Of a stretch of DNA of 24,664 nucleotides, positions 14,837 through 21,898 are shown one piece after another; position 1 is the stretch's first letter; every line of letters begins with the position of its first letter. A program made the translations under genes and the position numbers. The notes under the pieces were generated by a model. It worked only from the letters and a program-made list of their open reading frames with translations. It was not told the origin of the DNA and ran no database searches. The stretch comes from an uncultured Ruminococcus sp. (GTDB lineage: Bacteria > Bacillota > Clostridia > Oscillospirales > Acutalibacteraceae). The DNA is taken from positions 1-24,664 of the forward strand of contig UQCF01000022.1 in NCBI GenBank assembly GCA_900539465.1, in the 5' to 3' direction.

Positions 14837-15874
14837 ATGTCAGTAAAAGTTGCTATTAACGGATTCGGCCGTATCGGTCGTCTCGCATTCAGACAGATGT
14901 TCGGTGCAGAAGGTTATGATGTTGTTGCTATCAACGACCTCACAAAGCCCTCAATGCTTGCAGACCTTCTTAAATACGATACAGCTCAGGGCGGTTACTG
15001 CGGTAAGATCGGTGAGAATCTTCACACTGTTTCTGCCGACGACGAAGCAGGCACCATCACTGTTGACGGCAAAACTCTTAAAATCTATGCTATGGCTAAC
15101 GCAGCAGAGCTTCCTTGGGGCGAGCTTGGCGTTGACGTTGTTCTTGAGTGCACAGGCTTCTATTGCTCAAAGGCTAAGAGCCAGGCTCACATCGACGCAG
15201 GCGCAAAGAAAGTTGTTATTTCCGCTCCCGCAGGCAGCGACCTTAAGACAATCGTTTACTCTGTAAACAACGACACTCTTACAGCCGAAGACACAATCAT
15301 TTCGGCTGCATCCTGCACAACTAACTGCCTTGCTCCCATGGCTAAGGCTCTTAACGATTATGCTCCCATCCAGAGCGGTATCATGAGCACAATCCATGCT
15401 TACACAGGCGATCAGATGATCCTCGACGGCCCCCACAGAAAGGGTGACCTCAGAAGAGCACGCGCAGGCGCAGCTAACATCGTTCCCAACTCAACAGGTG
15501 CTGCAAAGGCAATCGGTCTTGTTATCCCCGAACTCAACGGCAAACTTATCGGTTCCGCACAGAGAGTTCCCGTTCCGACAGGCTCAACAACAATCCTCAC
15601 TGCGGTTGTTAAGGGCACAGACGTTACGGTTGACGGCATCAACGCCGCTATGAAGGCTGCTTCTTCAGAGTCTTTCGGCTATAACACCGATCCCATCGTT
15701 TCTTCAGACGTTATCGGCATGAAGTACGGCTCACTCTTTGATGCTACTCAGACAATGGTATCAAAGGTTGCAGACGACCTTTATGAGGTTCAGGTTGTTT
15801 CTTGGTATGATAACGAGAACAGCTACACAAGCCAAATGGTTCGTACAATCAAATACTTCGCAGAGCTTGCATAA
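14837..15874 (+). CDS. gap: Glyceraldehyde-3-phosphate dehydrogenase, type I
   Basis: A 345-residue NAD-dependent glycolytic enzyme oxidising glyceraldehyde 3-phosphate to 1,3-bisphosphoglycerate. The Rossmann start is VAINGFGRIGR (5-15). The active site is SAASCTTNCLAP with Cys160, and the C-terminal signature is WYDNENSYTSQMVR. Length is slightly above the usual ~335. I chose the ATG at 14837, with GGAGG 8 nt upstream, over an in-frame ATG at 14798, which lacks a ribosome site and sits next to the -10. Codon use is visibly different from neighbours, with many GCT, CTT, AAG and ATC codons, as expected for a very highly expressed gene. It is monocistronic, with its own terminator. Confidence 0.98.
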   Translation: MSVKVAINGFGRIGRLAFRQMFGAEGYDVVAINDLTKPSMLADLLKYDTAQGGYCGKIGENLHTVSADDEAGTITVDGKTLKIYAMANAAELPWGELGVDVVLECTGFYCSKAKSQAHIDAGAKKVVISAPAGSDLKTIVYSVNNDTLTAEDTIISAASCTTNCLAPMAKALNDYAPIQSGIMSTIHAYTGDQMILDGPHRKGDLRRARAGAANIVPNSTGAAKAIGLVIPELNGKLIGSAQRVPVPTGSTTILTAVVKGTDVTVDGINAAMKAASSESFGYNTDPIVSSDVIGMKYGSLFDATQTMVSKVADDLYEVQVVSWYDNENSYTSQMVRTIKYFAELA

Positions 15875-15939
15875 TCAGCTTTGCGCTTTGCTTGGCTGCC
15901 GCATTTAGCGCAGACAAAACAGTAAAATAAAAAATAAAA

Positions 15940-16002
15940 GGCTATAATTCATAAAACGGTAACTAAAGATGTGACCGAATGTGGATTATAGTCTTCTTTT
16001 TT
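15940..16002 (+). terminator. Terminator of gap
   Basis: GGCTATAAT (15940-15948) pairs with ATTATAGTC (15985-15993). An inner CGGT/ACCG helix adds a second stem, and TCTTCTTTTTT follows. It lies 65 nt after the gap stop. Confidence 0.8.
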
Positions 16003-16020
16003 ATGTGGCGGTGGAATTAT

Positions 16021-16191
16021 TTACTCTTTTAAGAGTTTTTTTCTCTCACGATACGGAAAGTACAGCTTCGGGGCAAAGAAAACGCTTTCTGCATCTAAAT
16101 CCGACAGCCCGGTTTTTTGCTTTTTAACATACTTTGTCGTGCAGTTTTCGGGCAGCTGTATAAAATATAAAAGAAGAGAGATGATCCGCAC
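16021..16191 (-). pseudogene. Possible small ORF or C-terminal gene remnant
   Basis: An open minus-strand frame of about 56 codons ends with TAA at 16021. From about 16155 on, it reads QLPENCTTKYVKKQK, then SDLDAESVFFAPKLYFPYRE and RKKLLKE. Composition looks protein-like rather than random. The only start is a GTG at 16191 that lies inside a hairpin, with weak GAGAG before it. It may be the decayed C-terminus of a lost gene, or a small unrecognised protein. I do not recognise the family. Confidence 0.3.
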
Positions 16192-16205
16192 TCATCTCTC
16201 TTTTG
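16171..16205. terminator. Bidirectional terminator-like hairpin
   Basis: AGAGAGATGA / TCATCTCTCT (10 bp) around a 7-nt loop is followed on the plus strand by TTTTG and on the minus strand by TCTTTT. It is immediately followed by GGCGGCAGACCCGCC, another short GC palindrome like the repeats elsewhere in the window. The rest of the 16206-16408 gap has two weak AT-rich hairpins (AAAGTAT/ATACTTT near 16288-16305 and GTTTC/GAAAC near 16378-16392) and no gene. Confidence 0.6.
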
Positions 16206-16408
16206 TTTGGCGGCAGACCCGCCGATGTACGACAACATCAAATTATAGGTCTAACCTTGTCGCTGTTTGTATGTAAACCCCCGAAAAAAGTATAAAGATA
16301 CTTTACACCATATTTTCTCTAACTACAATAGTTTGTAAAAAAACGCACATTTTAGAGCAAAAAAAAGCATAAATCAGTTTCTTTTAGAAACAAGTTGCGC
16401 TTGCCGAT

Positions 16409-16452
16409 AAAAAGGACTGCCGAAAAGCATAAGCTTTACAACAGTCCTTTTT
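16409..16452 (-). terminator. Terminator of the spore-protein gene
   Basis: An 11-bp stem AAAAAGGACTG / CAGTCCTTTTT (16409-16419 and 16442-16452), with an inner AAAGC/GCTTT helix, follows the minus-strand gene ending at 16470. Confidence 0.9.
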
Positions 16453-16469
16453 CATATTAAAGGGGTTTG

Positions 16470-16661
16470 TTATTTCATATTTTTCTCATAAGACTCGATC
16501 ATCTTTTTAACCATCTGACCGCCGACTGAACCTGCCTGCTTAGAGGTGAGGTCGCCGTTATAGCCCTGCTTGAGGTTTACGCCTACTTCGGCAGCAGCTT
16601 CCATCTTGAAGCGCTCAAGAGCAGCTCTTGCCTCGGGTACTACATTCTTGTTACCGGACAT
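16470..16661 (-). CDS. Alpha/beta-type small acid-soluble spore protein
   Basis: A 63-residue SASP. Such proteins coat forespore DNA, shift it to an A-like form and protect it from UV and chemicals; GPR protease degrades them at germination. Both family signatures are visible: EARAALERFKMEAAAEVG (10-27), which includes the GPR-cleavage region, and SKQAGSVGGQMVKKMIESYE near 40-59. An AAGGAG site lies about 10 nt before the ATG. The gene is monocistronic, with its own strong terminator and a likely forespore promoter. Its presence is the best evidence that the organism forms spores. Confidence 0.96.
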   Translation of the reverse strand: MSGNKNVVPEARAALERFKMEAAAEVGVNLKQGYNGDLTSKQAGSVGGQMVKKMIESYEKNMK

Positions 16662-16688
16662 CGTATTTTCACTCCTTCGCCAAAAATA

Positions 16689-16717
16689 TATTGTGCGTTT
16701 GCAGTAATATCTTTTGC
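16689..16717 (-). promoter_or_regulatory. Candidate forespore (sigma-G/F) promoter
   Basis: On the minus strand, GCAAA (16713-16717), a 17-nt spacer and CACAATA (16689-16695) fit the sigma-G pattern (G-N-A-T-R, then C-A-N3-T-A) with one mismatch in the -35. No sigma-A promoter is evident upstream of this gene. Confidence 0.4.
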
Positions 16718-16771
16718 AAAGAAGCTAAAAATACAAGTGAAAATTTTTGTTAATTTAATGGATAATTTTAT

Positions 16772-17779
16772 TTAAGAGCAAACCTTACACGCGCGCGATT
16801 TGCCGGACTGCGAGATTGTACCGCTGTATATTTTTTTTGACCTGCTCAAAGTGGGGCAAGTTTCAGACACATGATAAACTTCACCGTTTTTGACCCAGTA
16901 AACGGTTCTTGAATTATTTTGATGCGTTACCGAATTTTTATTGCCGCCGTTTTCACTTGTTTTTGAACTCTTTTTTGTGGTTGTAATTTTTTCGGTCTGT
17001 TCTTTTTTCAAAAGATTATTATAATCGCTTTCGGCTTTTGCTAAAACGCCCTTGTTTGAAACATATTCTTTTGCCTCGTCCGGCAGTGAGTCATATTCAC
17101 TTCTTGCGCTCTCTATCGCCGATTTGCTTTCGAGTGAAACAGAGCCGATTGCATTTATTTTTTCTTCTGCTGATTTTGCCTTTTGACGGTTTTCTTCAAT
17201 AGACGTAATTTTTGCATTTGCCTCTTGCAGCTTTGAAACGTTTTGAACCTGCTCTTTTACAATATATGAGCTTTCGTTATATTGCTTTTGCAGTGAAGTG
17301 ACCTTTTCCTTGTCGCTTAGCATAACATCGCCCAAGCCGTCTATTTCTTCGTCTAAAGCTTTGGCTTTTGCGTAGTCTTCATCGCGCTTTTTTATCAGAA
17401 AATTGATTTTTTCTTTGAATTTTTCGCGGTCGCTTTTAAGACCCGAATCTTCAAAGTTTTTGATAGCATCAAGCTTTTCCAGTGCGCCCTCATAGTTTTT
17501 GTAATCTTTTTCGTTAAAATTCTTGACGAGCAAAGCGTATTTTGCAATTTCTTCGGCGTCTTTGTAATCGGTTATTCCGCCGAGCTCGTTGTATGCCTCG
17601 TCATATTCGCCCGCGCATATTTTTTGAACCGCATCGCTGTAGATTTTTGCATTCCCGCTATCACCCGAGCCGGAACAAGCCGCTATGCTCAACATCAAAA
17701 CAAACAGAGCCGCAATAATTGCAAGAATCGCAATTATTACTTTTTTTGCTTTTGATTTGCCTTTGGATATTTTGTTCAT
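16772..17779 (-). CDS. Predicted lipoprotein with helical repeats and Cys/His tail
   Basis: A 335-residue protein. A basic N-terminus and hydrophobic core end in SIAAC, giving a lipobox with Cys35, so it is probably anchored to the outer face of the membrane. Residues ~45-125 are helical, with a YKDAEEIAKYA motif typical of Firmicutes TPR-like repeats. Two related helical repeats follow (about 143-195 and 205-255), sharing the pattern IG.V.L.S...I..ARSEYDSL...V. A Ser/Thr/Lys/Asn linker (260-290) leads to a small terminal module with YH (H303), C308, C331 and C334, resembling a widespread putative zinc-binding tail of secreted Clostridia proteins. The role is unknown. AGGAGG precedes the ATG. 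Confidence 0.8.
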   Translation of the reverse strand: MNKISKGKSKAKKVIIAILAIIAALFVLMLSIAACSGSGDSGNAKIYSDAVQKICAGEYDEAYNELGGITDYKDAEEIAKYALLVKNFNEKDYKNYEGALEKLDAIKNFEDSGLKSDREKFKEKINFLIKKRDEDYAKAKALDEEIDGLGDVMLSDKEKVTSLQKQYNESSYIVKEQVQNVSKLQEANAKITSIEENRQKAKSAEEKINAIGSVSLESKSAIESARSEYDSLPDEAKEYVSNKGVLAKAESDYNNLLKKEQTEKITTTKKSSKTSENGGNKNSVTHQNNSRTVYWVKNGEVYHVSETCPTLSRSKKIYSGTISQSGKSRACKVCS

Positions 17780-17793
17780 ACTTCCTCCTTTTT

Positions 17794-17850
17794 GTGAATT
17801 AAATTCACATCGTGCGTTTTTTAAAACCGAAAGCGGAAAATCTTTCGGTT
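17794..17850 (-). promoter_or_regulatory. Structured 5' leader of the lipoprotein gene
   Basis: The leader begins almost exactly with a 9-bp perfect hairpin AACCGAAAG / CTTTCGGTT (17825-17850), followed on the minus strand by TTTTAAAAAA. A second symmetric element, GTGAATT-T-AATTCAC (17794-17808), ends a few bases before the AGGAGG ribosome site. The first could be a message-stabilising 5' stem. The second could be an operator or a ribosome-site switch. Confidence 0.55.
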
Positions 17851-17857
17851 AAATAAA

Positions 17858-17886
17858 ATTATAAGCCCGTCAAATTAAAAAGTCAA
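17858..17886 (-). promoter_or_regulatory. Promoter of the lipoprotein gene
   Basis: On the minus strand, TTGACT (17881-17886), a 17-nt spacer and a perfect TATAAT (17858-17863) form a near-consensus sigma-A promoter. Confidence 0.85.
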
Positions 17887-17983
17887 ATAAAATTGTGCTT
17901 TGCGGTTTGATTCCGCTGTCGGCTAATCAAACAATATAAAATTTAAGAATTATTTGTTGCGATTTTATTAAAACCATCAAAAA

Positions 17984-18013
17984 TTGTTGACTAATACAAC
18001 AATCGGTTATAAT
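17984..18013 (+). promoter_or_regulatory. Promoter of the acyltransferase-like gene
   Basis: A perfect TATAAT (18008-18013) is preceded by TTGTTG (17984-17989, 18-nt spacer) and an overlapping TTGACT (17987-17992, 15-nt spacer). It lies about 17 nt before the gene, so the leader is very short. Confidence 0.6.
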
Positions 18014-18030
18014 ATTAAGGCAGGGAGTTG

Positions 18031-19308
18031 ATGGTGGATATGCCTTCAAAAAAAGATAAATTTTCAGACTGTTATAAATTGGATCACGGCGGAATAATAT
18101 ATCCCTATATAGCAAAAGCCGATTGGAATCAGGTCTTTAGACTGGAGGCGGAGCTGGACGAGGATATAGATGTCCAGAGCGTTTTGAAGGCTTTGCAAAA
18201 CCTCAGAGAGCGTTTTCCATCGTTTTTTGTTATAATGGAGAAAAGAAAAATTCTCTATCTTCTCAAAAAAACAGACGAGATGCCGGAGATTGTTCCGGAA
18301 GGCAAGCTGTGCCGTCAGTTTAATTTGCTTGAGACGGAGCACCCTCTGTTCAGAATAACCTATAAAGGGCCGAGGCTCGGAATAGAGCTTTTTCACTCGG
18401 TAGCAGACGGCAACGGAGCAATAATATTTTTTATAAATTTAATTGCGGAATATTATGCCGTTAAAGGCTTTGACATACCCAAAACCGATAAAGTGTTTGA
18501 CCACGGCTTCAATTTTGAAGAACGCGACACCGAAAACAGCTTTTTAAAGGTTTTTGAGCAGGGCGGCAAAACCTCAAGCCGCTCAGAAAAGCCGGCATAC
18601 CAATATAACGGCGGCAAAGCCGATTGCAAAATGAGGCTCAGCACTTTTTGCATTTCTATAAAAAGCTTAAAAGAGCGGGCAAAAAAATGCGGCGCGACAA
18701 TCACCGAGTTTCTTGCGGCAATATACACAAAGGCTCTTTGCCTCTCGGCTGCCGAGGACGGCGCAAAAGCCAACGTCAAAATAGAGATACCTCTTGATTT
18801 GCGGCGCAGGTTTGACTCTGCAACGCTCAGAAATTTTTCTCTTTATTTTATAACGTCAATTTCGGCAGACAGAGCGTATAACAGCATAGACTCAATTGCC
18901 GGTGAACTAAAGCCGCAGTTTGCGGCAGGTGCGGATAATAAAAAGCTCAGAAACGATGTTTACACAAACGTAAGTCAATCGGAAATGCTTATTTTTAAAG
19001 GCTTACCCAGATTTATGAAAAAAGGTGTGCTAAAGCTCGGCAACTCGATTTACGGCGAACGGCTGTTTACTTCCCCGTTCTCAAACATAGGTATTGTCAC
19101 CATGCCGGACGAGCTCAAAGAGCACGTTAAATCGCTCGGCTTTATAATAGGCAAAACGCTCAAAAACACGGTGTATTCGGGCATAATATCTTTTGACGGA
19201 ACACTTTACTGGAGCGTTTCGTGCGTAGCGGAGAAAAAAGACCTTGAAAACAACATTGCCTCAATTTTGAAAGATGAGGGCGTCTCTTTTAATATGACTG
19301 AACGATAG
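18031..19308 (+). CDS. Condensation/alcohol acetyltransferase-like protein
   Basis: A 425-residue protein of the CoA-dependent acyltransferase superfamily (alcohol acetyltransferase, PapA and NRPS condensation folds). The catalytic HxxxDG motif is HSVADG (H122, D126), preceded by a strand-rich half; IPLDLRRRF near 250-258 and SPFSNIGIV near 350-358 match the second-half landmarks. The superfamily transfers acyl groups to an alcohol or amine; donor and acceptor here are unknown. The start is uncertain: GGGAG at 18023-18027 is only 3 nt from the ATG at 18031, and GTG 18034 or ATG 18040 are alternatives. It stands alone, with no modular synthetase or carrier protein in the window. A terminator follows. 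Confidence 0.75.
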   Translation: MVDMPSKKDKFSDCYKLDHGGIIYPYIAKADWNQVFRLEAELDEDIDVQSVLKALQNLRERFPSFFVIMEKRKILYLLKKTDEMPEIVPEGKLCRQFNLLETEHPLFRITYKGPRLGIELFHSVADGNGAIIFFINLIAEYYAVKGFDIPKTDKVFDHGFNFEERDTENSFLKVFEQGGKTSSRSEKPAYQYNGGKADCKMRLSTFCISIKSLKERAKKCGATITEFLAAIYTKALCLSAAEDGAKANVKIEIPLDLRRRFDSATLRNFSLYFITSISADRAYNSIDSIAGELKPQFAAGADNKKLRNDVYTNVSQSEMLIFKGLPRFMKKGVLKLGNSIYGERLFTSPFSNIGIVTMPDELKEHVKSLGFIIGKTLKNTVYSGIISFDGTLYWSVSCVAEKKDLENNIASILKDEGVSFNMTER

Positions 19309-19318
19309 CGATACGGTC

Positions 19319-19357
19319 GCCGATTTTGCACCTTGACGAAATCGGCGGCATTGTTTT
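19319..19357 (+). terminator. Terminator of the acyltransferase-like gene
   Basis: GCCGATTT (19319-19326) pairs with AAATCGGC (19339-19346) around a 12-nt loop. GGCATTGTTTTTG follows. Confidence 0.75.
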
Positions 19358-19372
19358 TGTATATAACATATA

Positions 19373-19402
19373 TTGTTTTGCCATATATATTTATGATATA
19401 CT
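19373..19402 (+). promoter_or_regulatory. Promoter of the hydrogenase-like operon
   Basis: TTGTTT (19373-19378), an 18-nt spacer and TATACT (19397-19402) lie 33 nt before the first gene of the five-gene operon. The spacer is strongly AT-rich. Confidence 0.55.
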
Positions 19403-19435
19403 GACTTTATGAAATAAATTCAAAGGAGTTTGCTT

Positions 19436-19786
19436 ATGAAAATCAGAGAACTTGTTTCTATAATAGACGGCGAAGTTGTCTACGGCGAAAATTTTCTTGA
19501 TAACGAGGTTTTTACCGCCTGCGGCAGCGATATGATGAGTGACGTGCTCGCCTTTGTCAAAGAGCAGGCAGTTATGCTTACTGGTCTTGTAAATCCGCAG
19601 GTTGTGCGCACAGCCGAAATGATGGATATGAAGTGCATTGTGTTTGTTCGCGGCAAAAGACCGGATATGAGCATGATAGAGCTTGCTCAGGAAAGAGACA
19701 TAGTGCTCGTCTGCACAAAGATGGAGATGTTCAGCTCGTGCGGAAAGCTATATGAAAAAGGACTGAGAGGAGCAAGCGGCAAATAA
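19436..19786 (+). CDS. DRTGG-domain protein (first copy)
   Basis: A 116-residue single-domain protein of the DRTGG family, a small ligand-binding-like fold also found in HPr-kinase-related and phosphotransacetylase proteins. The landmarks are the ACGSDMMSDVLAFV segment (28-41), LTGLVNPQVVRTAEM (48-62), and a KCIVFVRGKRPD strand-loop (66-77). The literal DRTGG box is not kept, as is usual in these stand-alone versions. AAAGGAG lies 7 nt before the ATG, and I rejected an in-frame TTG two codons upstream. The stop overlaps the next start (TAATG), so translation of the ATPase gene is probably coupled. It is the first gene of the hydrogenase-like operon. Confidence 0.85.
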   Translation: MKIRELVSIIDGEVVYGENFLDNEVFTACGSDMMSDVLAFVKEQAVMLTGLVNPQVVRTAEMMDMKCIVFVRGKRPDMSMIELAQERDIVLVCTKMEMFSSCGKLYEKGLRGASGK

Positions 19787-20205
19787 TGGATAATTTAAAA
19801 CTTCATTATGATGTCAGCAGTGACGACTTTTCCTGTGCCGGTGAAGCCTCCGGCAAAATAAAGCGCACGCTTAAAGACCTCGGCCTTGACCCGAATATTG
19901 TAAGAAACGTGGCTATTGCCGTTTATGAGGGCGAGATAAACATGGTTATTCATGCCGACGGCGGCTGCATCGACGCTGACATATATCCCGATAAAATAAA
20001 AATCGTTCTCGCCGACCGCGGACCCGGCATACCCGACGTCAGCCTTGCAATGAGGGAGGGCTACTCAACCGCACCTGAAAACATTCGCGCCCTCGGCTTC
20101 GGCGCAGGCATGGGTCTGCCCAACATAAAAAAATACTCCGACAATATGAATATAAAAACCGAACTCGGCGTAGGCACCGAGATAACACTGCTTTTTAACA
20201 TATAA
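19786..20205 (+). CDS. RsbT/RsbW-like GHKL ATPase or kinase
   Basis: A 139-residue stand-alone HATPase (GHKL) domain. The N box appears as E48..N52..HA (VYEGEINMVIHA), the G1 box as LADRGPGIPD (75-84), and the G2 box as GFGAGMGLPNI (104-114). This is the minimal form seen in RsbT/RsbW/SpoIIAB switch kinases, which phosphorylate serine on anti-anti-sigma (STAS) partners. No STAS or sigma gene is in this operon, so the phosphorylation target is not evident. It overlaps the preceding DRTGG gene by 1 nt (TAATG) and is followed 21 nt later by the hydrogenase-like gene. Single HATPases in this position are recurrent beside putative sensory [FeFe] hydrogenases in Clostridia. Confidence 0.9.
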   Translation: MDNLKLHYDVSSDDFSCAGEASGKIKRTLKDLGLDPNIVRNVAIAVYEGEINMVIHADGGCIDADIYPDKIKIVLADRGPGIPDVSLAMREGYSTAPENIRALGFGAGMGLPNIKKYSDNMNIKTELGVGTEITLLFNI

Positions 20206-20226
20206 AAACCGAAAGGGGGGCTTTTG

Positions 20227-21558
20227 ATGGACTCATACATATTTCACTCGGTTAGAATGGATAAAGACAAATGCGTGGGCTGCATGAACTGCATAAAAAG
20301 ATGCCCCACAGAGGCAATCCGCGTAAGAAACGGCAAAGCAAATATCATCAAAGAAAAGTGCATTGACTGTGGCAAATGTATATCCGTGTGCCCTCACCAT
20401 GCAAAATATGCCGACAGAGAGTCGCTGACAAATATAGTCCGTTTTAAGCACCGTGTGGCATTGCCCGCGCCTGCGCTCTACGGTCAGTTTAATAATCTTG
20501 ACGATGTGAATTACATTTTGTGCGGGCTAAAAGAGCTCGGCTTTGACGATGTGTTTGAGGTCTCACGCGCGGCAGAAATCGTTTCGCAGATAACGCGCGA
20601 AAAAATAAAGAACAACAAAACCTGTAAGCCGCTTATTTCATCGGCATGCCCTGCGGTTTGCAGGCTTATAAGAGTATCTTACCCCACACTTTTGCCGCAG
20701 CTTCTTGACATGAACGCACCTATGGAAATTGCCGCAATGCTCGCACGCGAAGAGGCGGTAAAAAAGACGGGGCTAGACCCAAAAGAGATAGGAATATTTT
20801 TTATTACTCCGTGCCCCGCAAAAATCACGGCAATAAAAAATCCGCTCACACTCGATTCGCCCGTCATTGACGGTGCGGTTGCAATAAAAGATATTTACCC
20901 TGTTCTTGTTCAAAGAATGGGAAAACTCAGAAAAAATGACGAAAATATAGAGCATCTTCAGCACTCCGGCAAAATAGGCGTCAGCTGGGCAACCAGCGGT
21001 GGAGAGAGTGCGGCTTTGCTTTGCGACAACTACCTTGCCGCCGACGGAATTGAAAACGTAAAAGCGATACTCAACGAGGTTGAGGACGAAAAGCTCAACG
21101 GCATGGATTTTATAGAGCTTAACTCCTGCACCTGCGGCTGTGTGGGCGGCAGTCTGACTGCGGAAAACCCGTTTATAGCAAAGCGCAGGCTGCAAATGCT
21201 CAGAAAATATCTGCCTGTTTCCTGCGTAAAATATGAGGATAACCCCGAGGACGTCGGCATACTCTACTGGCAAAAAGAGCCGCAGGCAAACAACATACGC
21301 CGCCTTTCCGATAATTTGAAAGACGCAATGCGAATAATGAGCGAAATAAACGAGCTTGAAACAAAACTGCCGAAGCTTGATTGCGGCACCTGCGGCGCAC
21401 CGTCGTGCAAGGCGCTGGCAGAGGATATTGTAAGAGGCTTTGCCAATATACACGACTGTATGTTCTGCACCAGAAACGAATATATGGGCTCACATGAGCC
21501 GGAGGCGGAAATTTTCAGAGAGATTCTTCCCGCTCCTTTCAGAAAGGAAAGCGAATAA
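20227..21558 (+). CDS. [FeFe]-hydrogenase-like iron-sulfur protein, putative sensory type
   Basis: A 443-residue cytoplasmic protein. The N-terminus holds two [4Fe-4S] ferredoxin motifs (Cys 16, 19, 22, 26 and 45, 48, 51, 55). The H-cluster domain spans about 75-345: L1 is SSACP (A140, C141), L2 is TPCPAK (C196, K199) and L3 is ELNSCTCGC (C301, C305). All four H-cluster ligand cysteines remain, but the proton-shuttle Cys of TSCCP is Ala, and the Met of MPC and the Met two before the third ligand Cys are Thr and Asn. A C-terminal Fe-S domain has Cys 386, 389, 394 and 411. There is no PAS domain. The start ATG has GAAAGGGGGG 6 nt upstream. Maturases HydEFG are not in the window. Confidence 0.9.
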   Translation: MDSYIFHSVRMDKDKCVGCMNCIKRCPTEAIRVRNGKANIIKEKCIDCGKCISVCPHHAKYADRESLTNIVRFKHRVALPAPALYGQFNNLDDVNYILCGLKELGFDDVFEVSRAAEIVSQITREKIKNNKTCKPLISSACPAVCRLIRVSYPTLLPQLLDMNAPMEIAAMLAREEAVKKTGLDPKEIGIFFITPCPAKITAIKNPLTLDSPVIDGAVAIKDIYPVLVQRMGKLRKNDENIEHLQHSGKIGVSWATSGGESAALLCDNYLAADGIENVKAILNEVEDEKLNGMDFIELNSCTCGCVGGSLTAENPFIAKRRLQMLRKYLPVSCVKYEDNPEDVGILYWQKEPQANNIRRLSDNLKDAMRIMSEINELETKLPKLDCGTCGAPSCKALAEDIVRGFANIHDCMFCTRNEYMGSHEPEAEIFREILPAPFRKESE

Positions 21559-21896
21559 TGACAGACATAAAAACTCTTATCGAAAAAGGCGGTATGGCTC
21601 TGCTTTGCCCGGGCGAAATCCCGAAAAAAGACATAACGGGCTGCTATTGCGGCGACCTTTTGAGCTGGGTAATGTCGAGAGCAAAAGAGGGCGACGCATG
21701 GCTGACGGTCATGGGCAACATAAATGCTGTTGGAGTTGCCGCGCTTAGCGAGTGCGCCTGCATAGTTTTGACCGAGAACGCCTCTCTTGATTCGGACGCT
21801 TTAAAACGTGCGGAAGAAAATGATATAGCAATTCTTCGCACAGAAAAGAACAGCTATGAAACGGCAGTGCTTTTGAGCAAGCTGCTCGGAGATTAA
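21558..21896 (+). CDS. DRTGG-domain protein (second copy)
   Basis: A 112-residue single-domain DRTGG protein. The landmarks are ITGCYCGDLLSWVMSRA (26-42), DAWLTVMGNINAVGVAALS (46-64) and CIVLTENA (67-74). It is only distantly similar to the first copy at 19436, so the pair is not a recent tandem duplication. The start ATG overlaps the hydrogenase-like stop (TAATG), implying tight translational coupling. The PHP gene follows after 2 nt. By family analogy it could bind a nucleotide or metabolite ligand and pass that state to a partner. This is inference; no catalytic residue is visible. Confidence 0.87.
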   Translation: MTDIKTLIEKGGMALLCPGEIPKKDITGCYCGDLLSWVMSRAKEGDAWLTVMGNINAVGVAALSECACIVLTENASLDSDALKRAEENDIAILRTEKNSYETAVLLSKLLGD

Positions 21897-21898
21897 AT

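Noticed and set aside
20773..21453. 226-residue minus-strand ORF
   Set aside because: It is antisense to the hydrogenase-like gene, which has full motif support.
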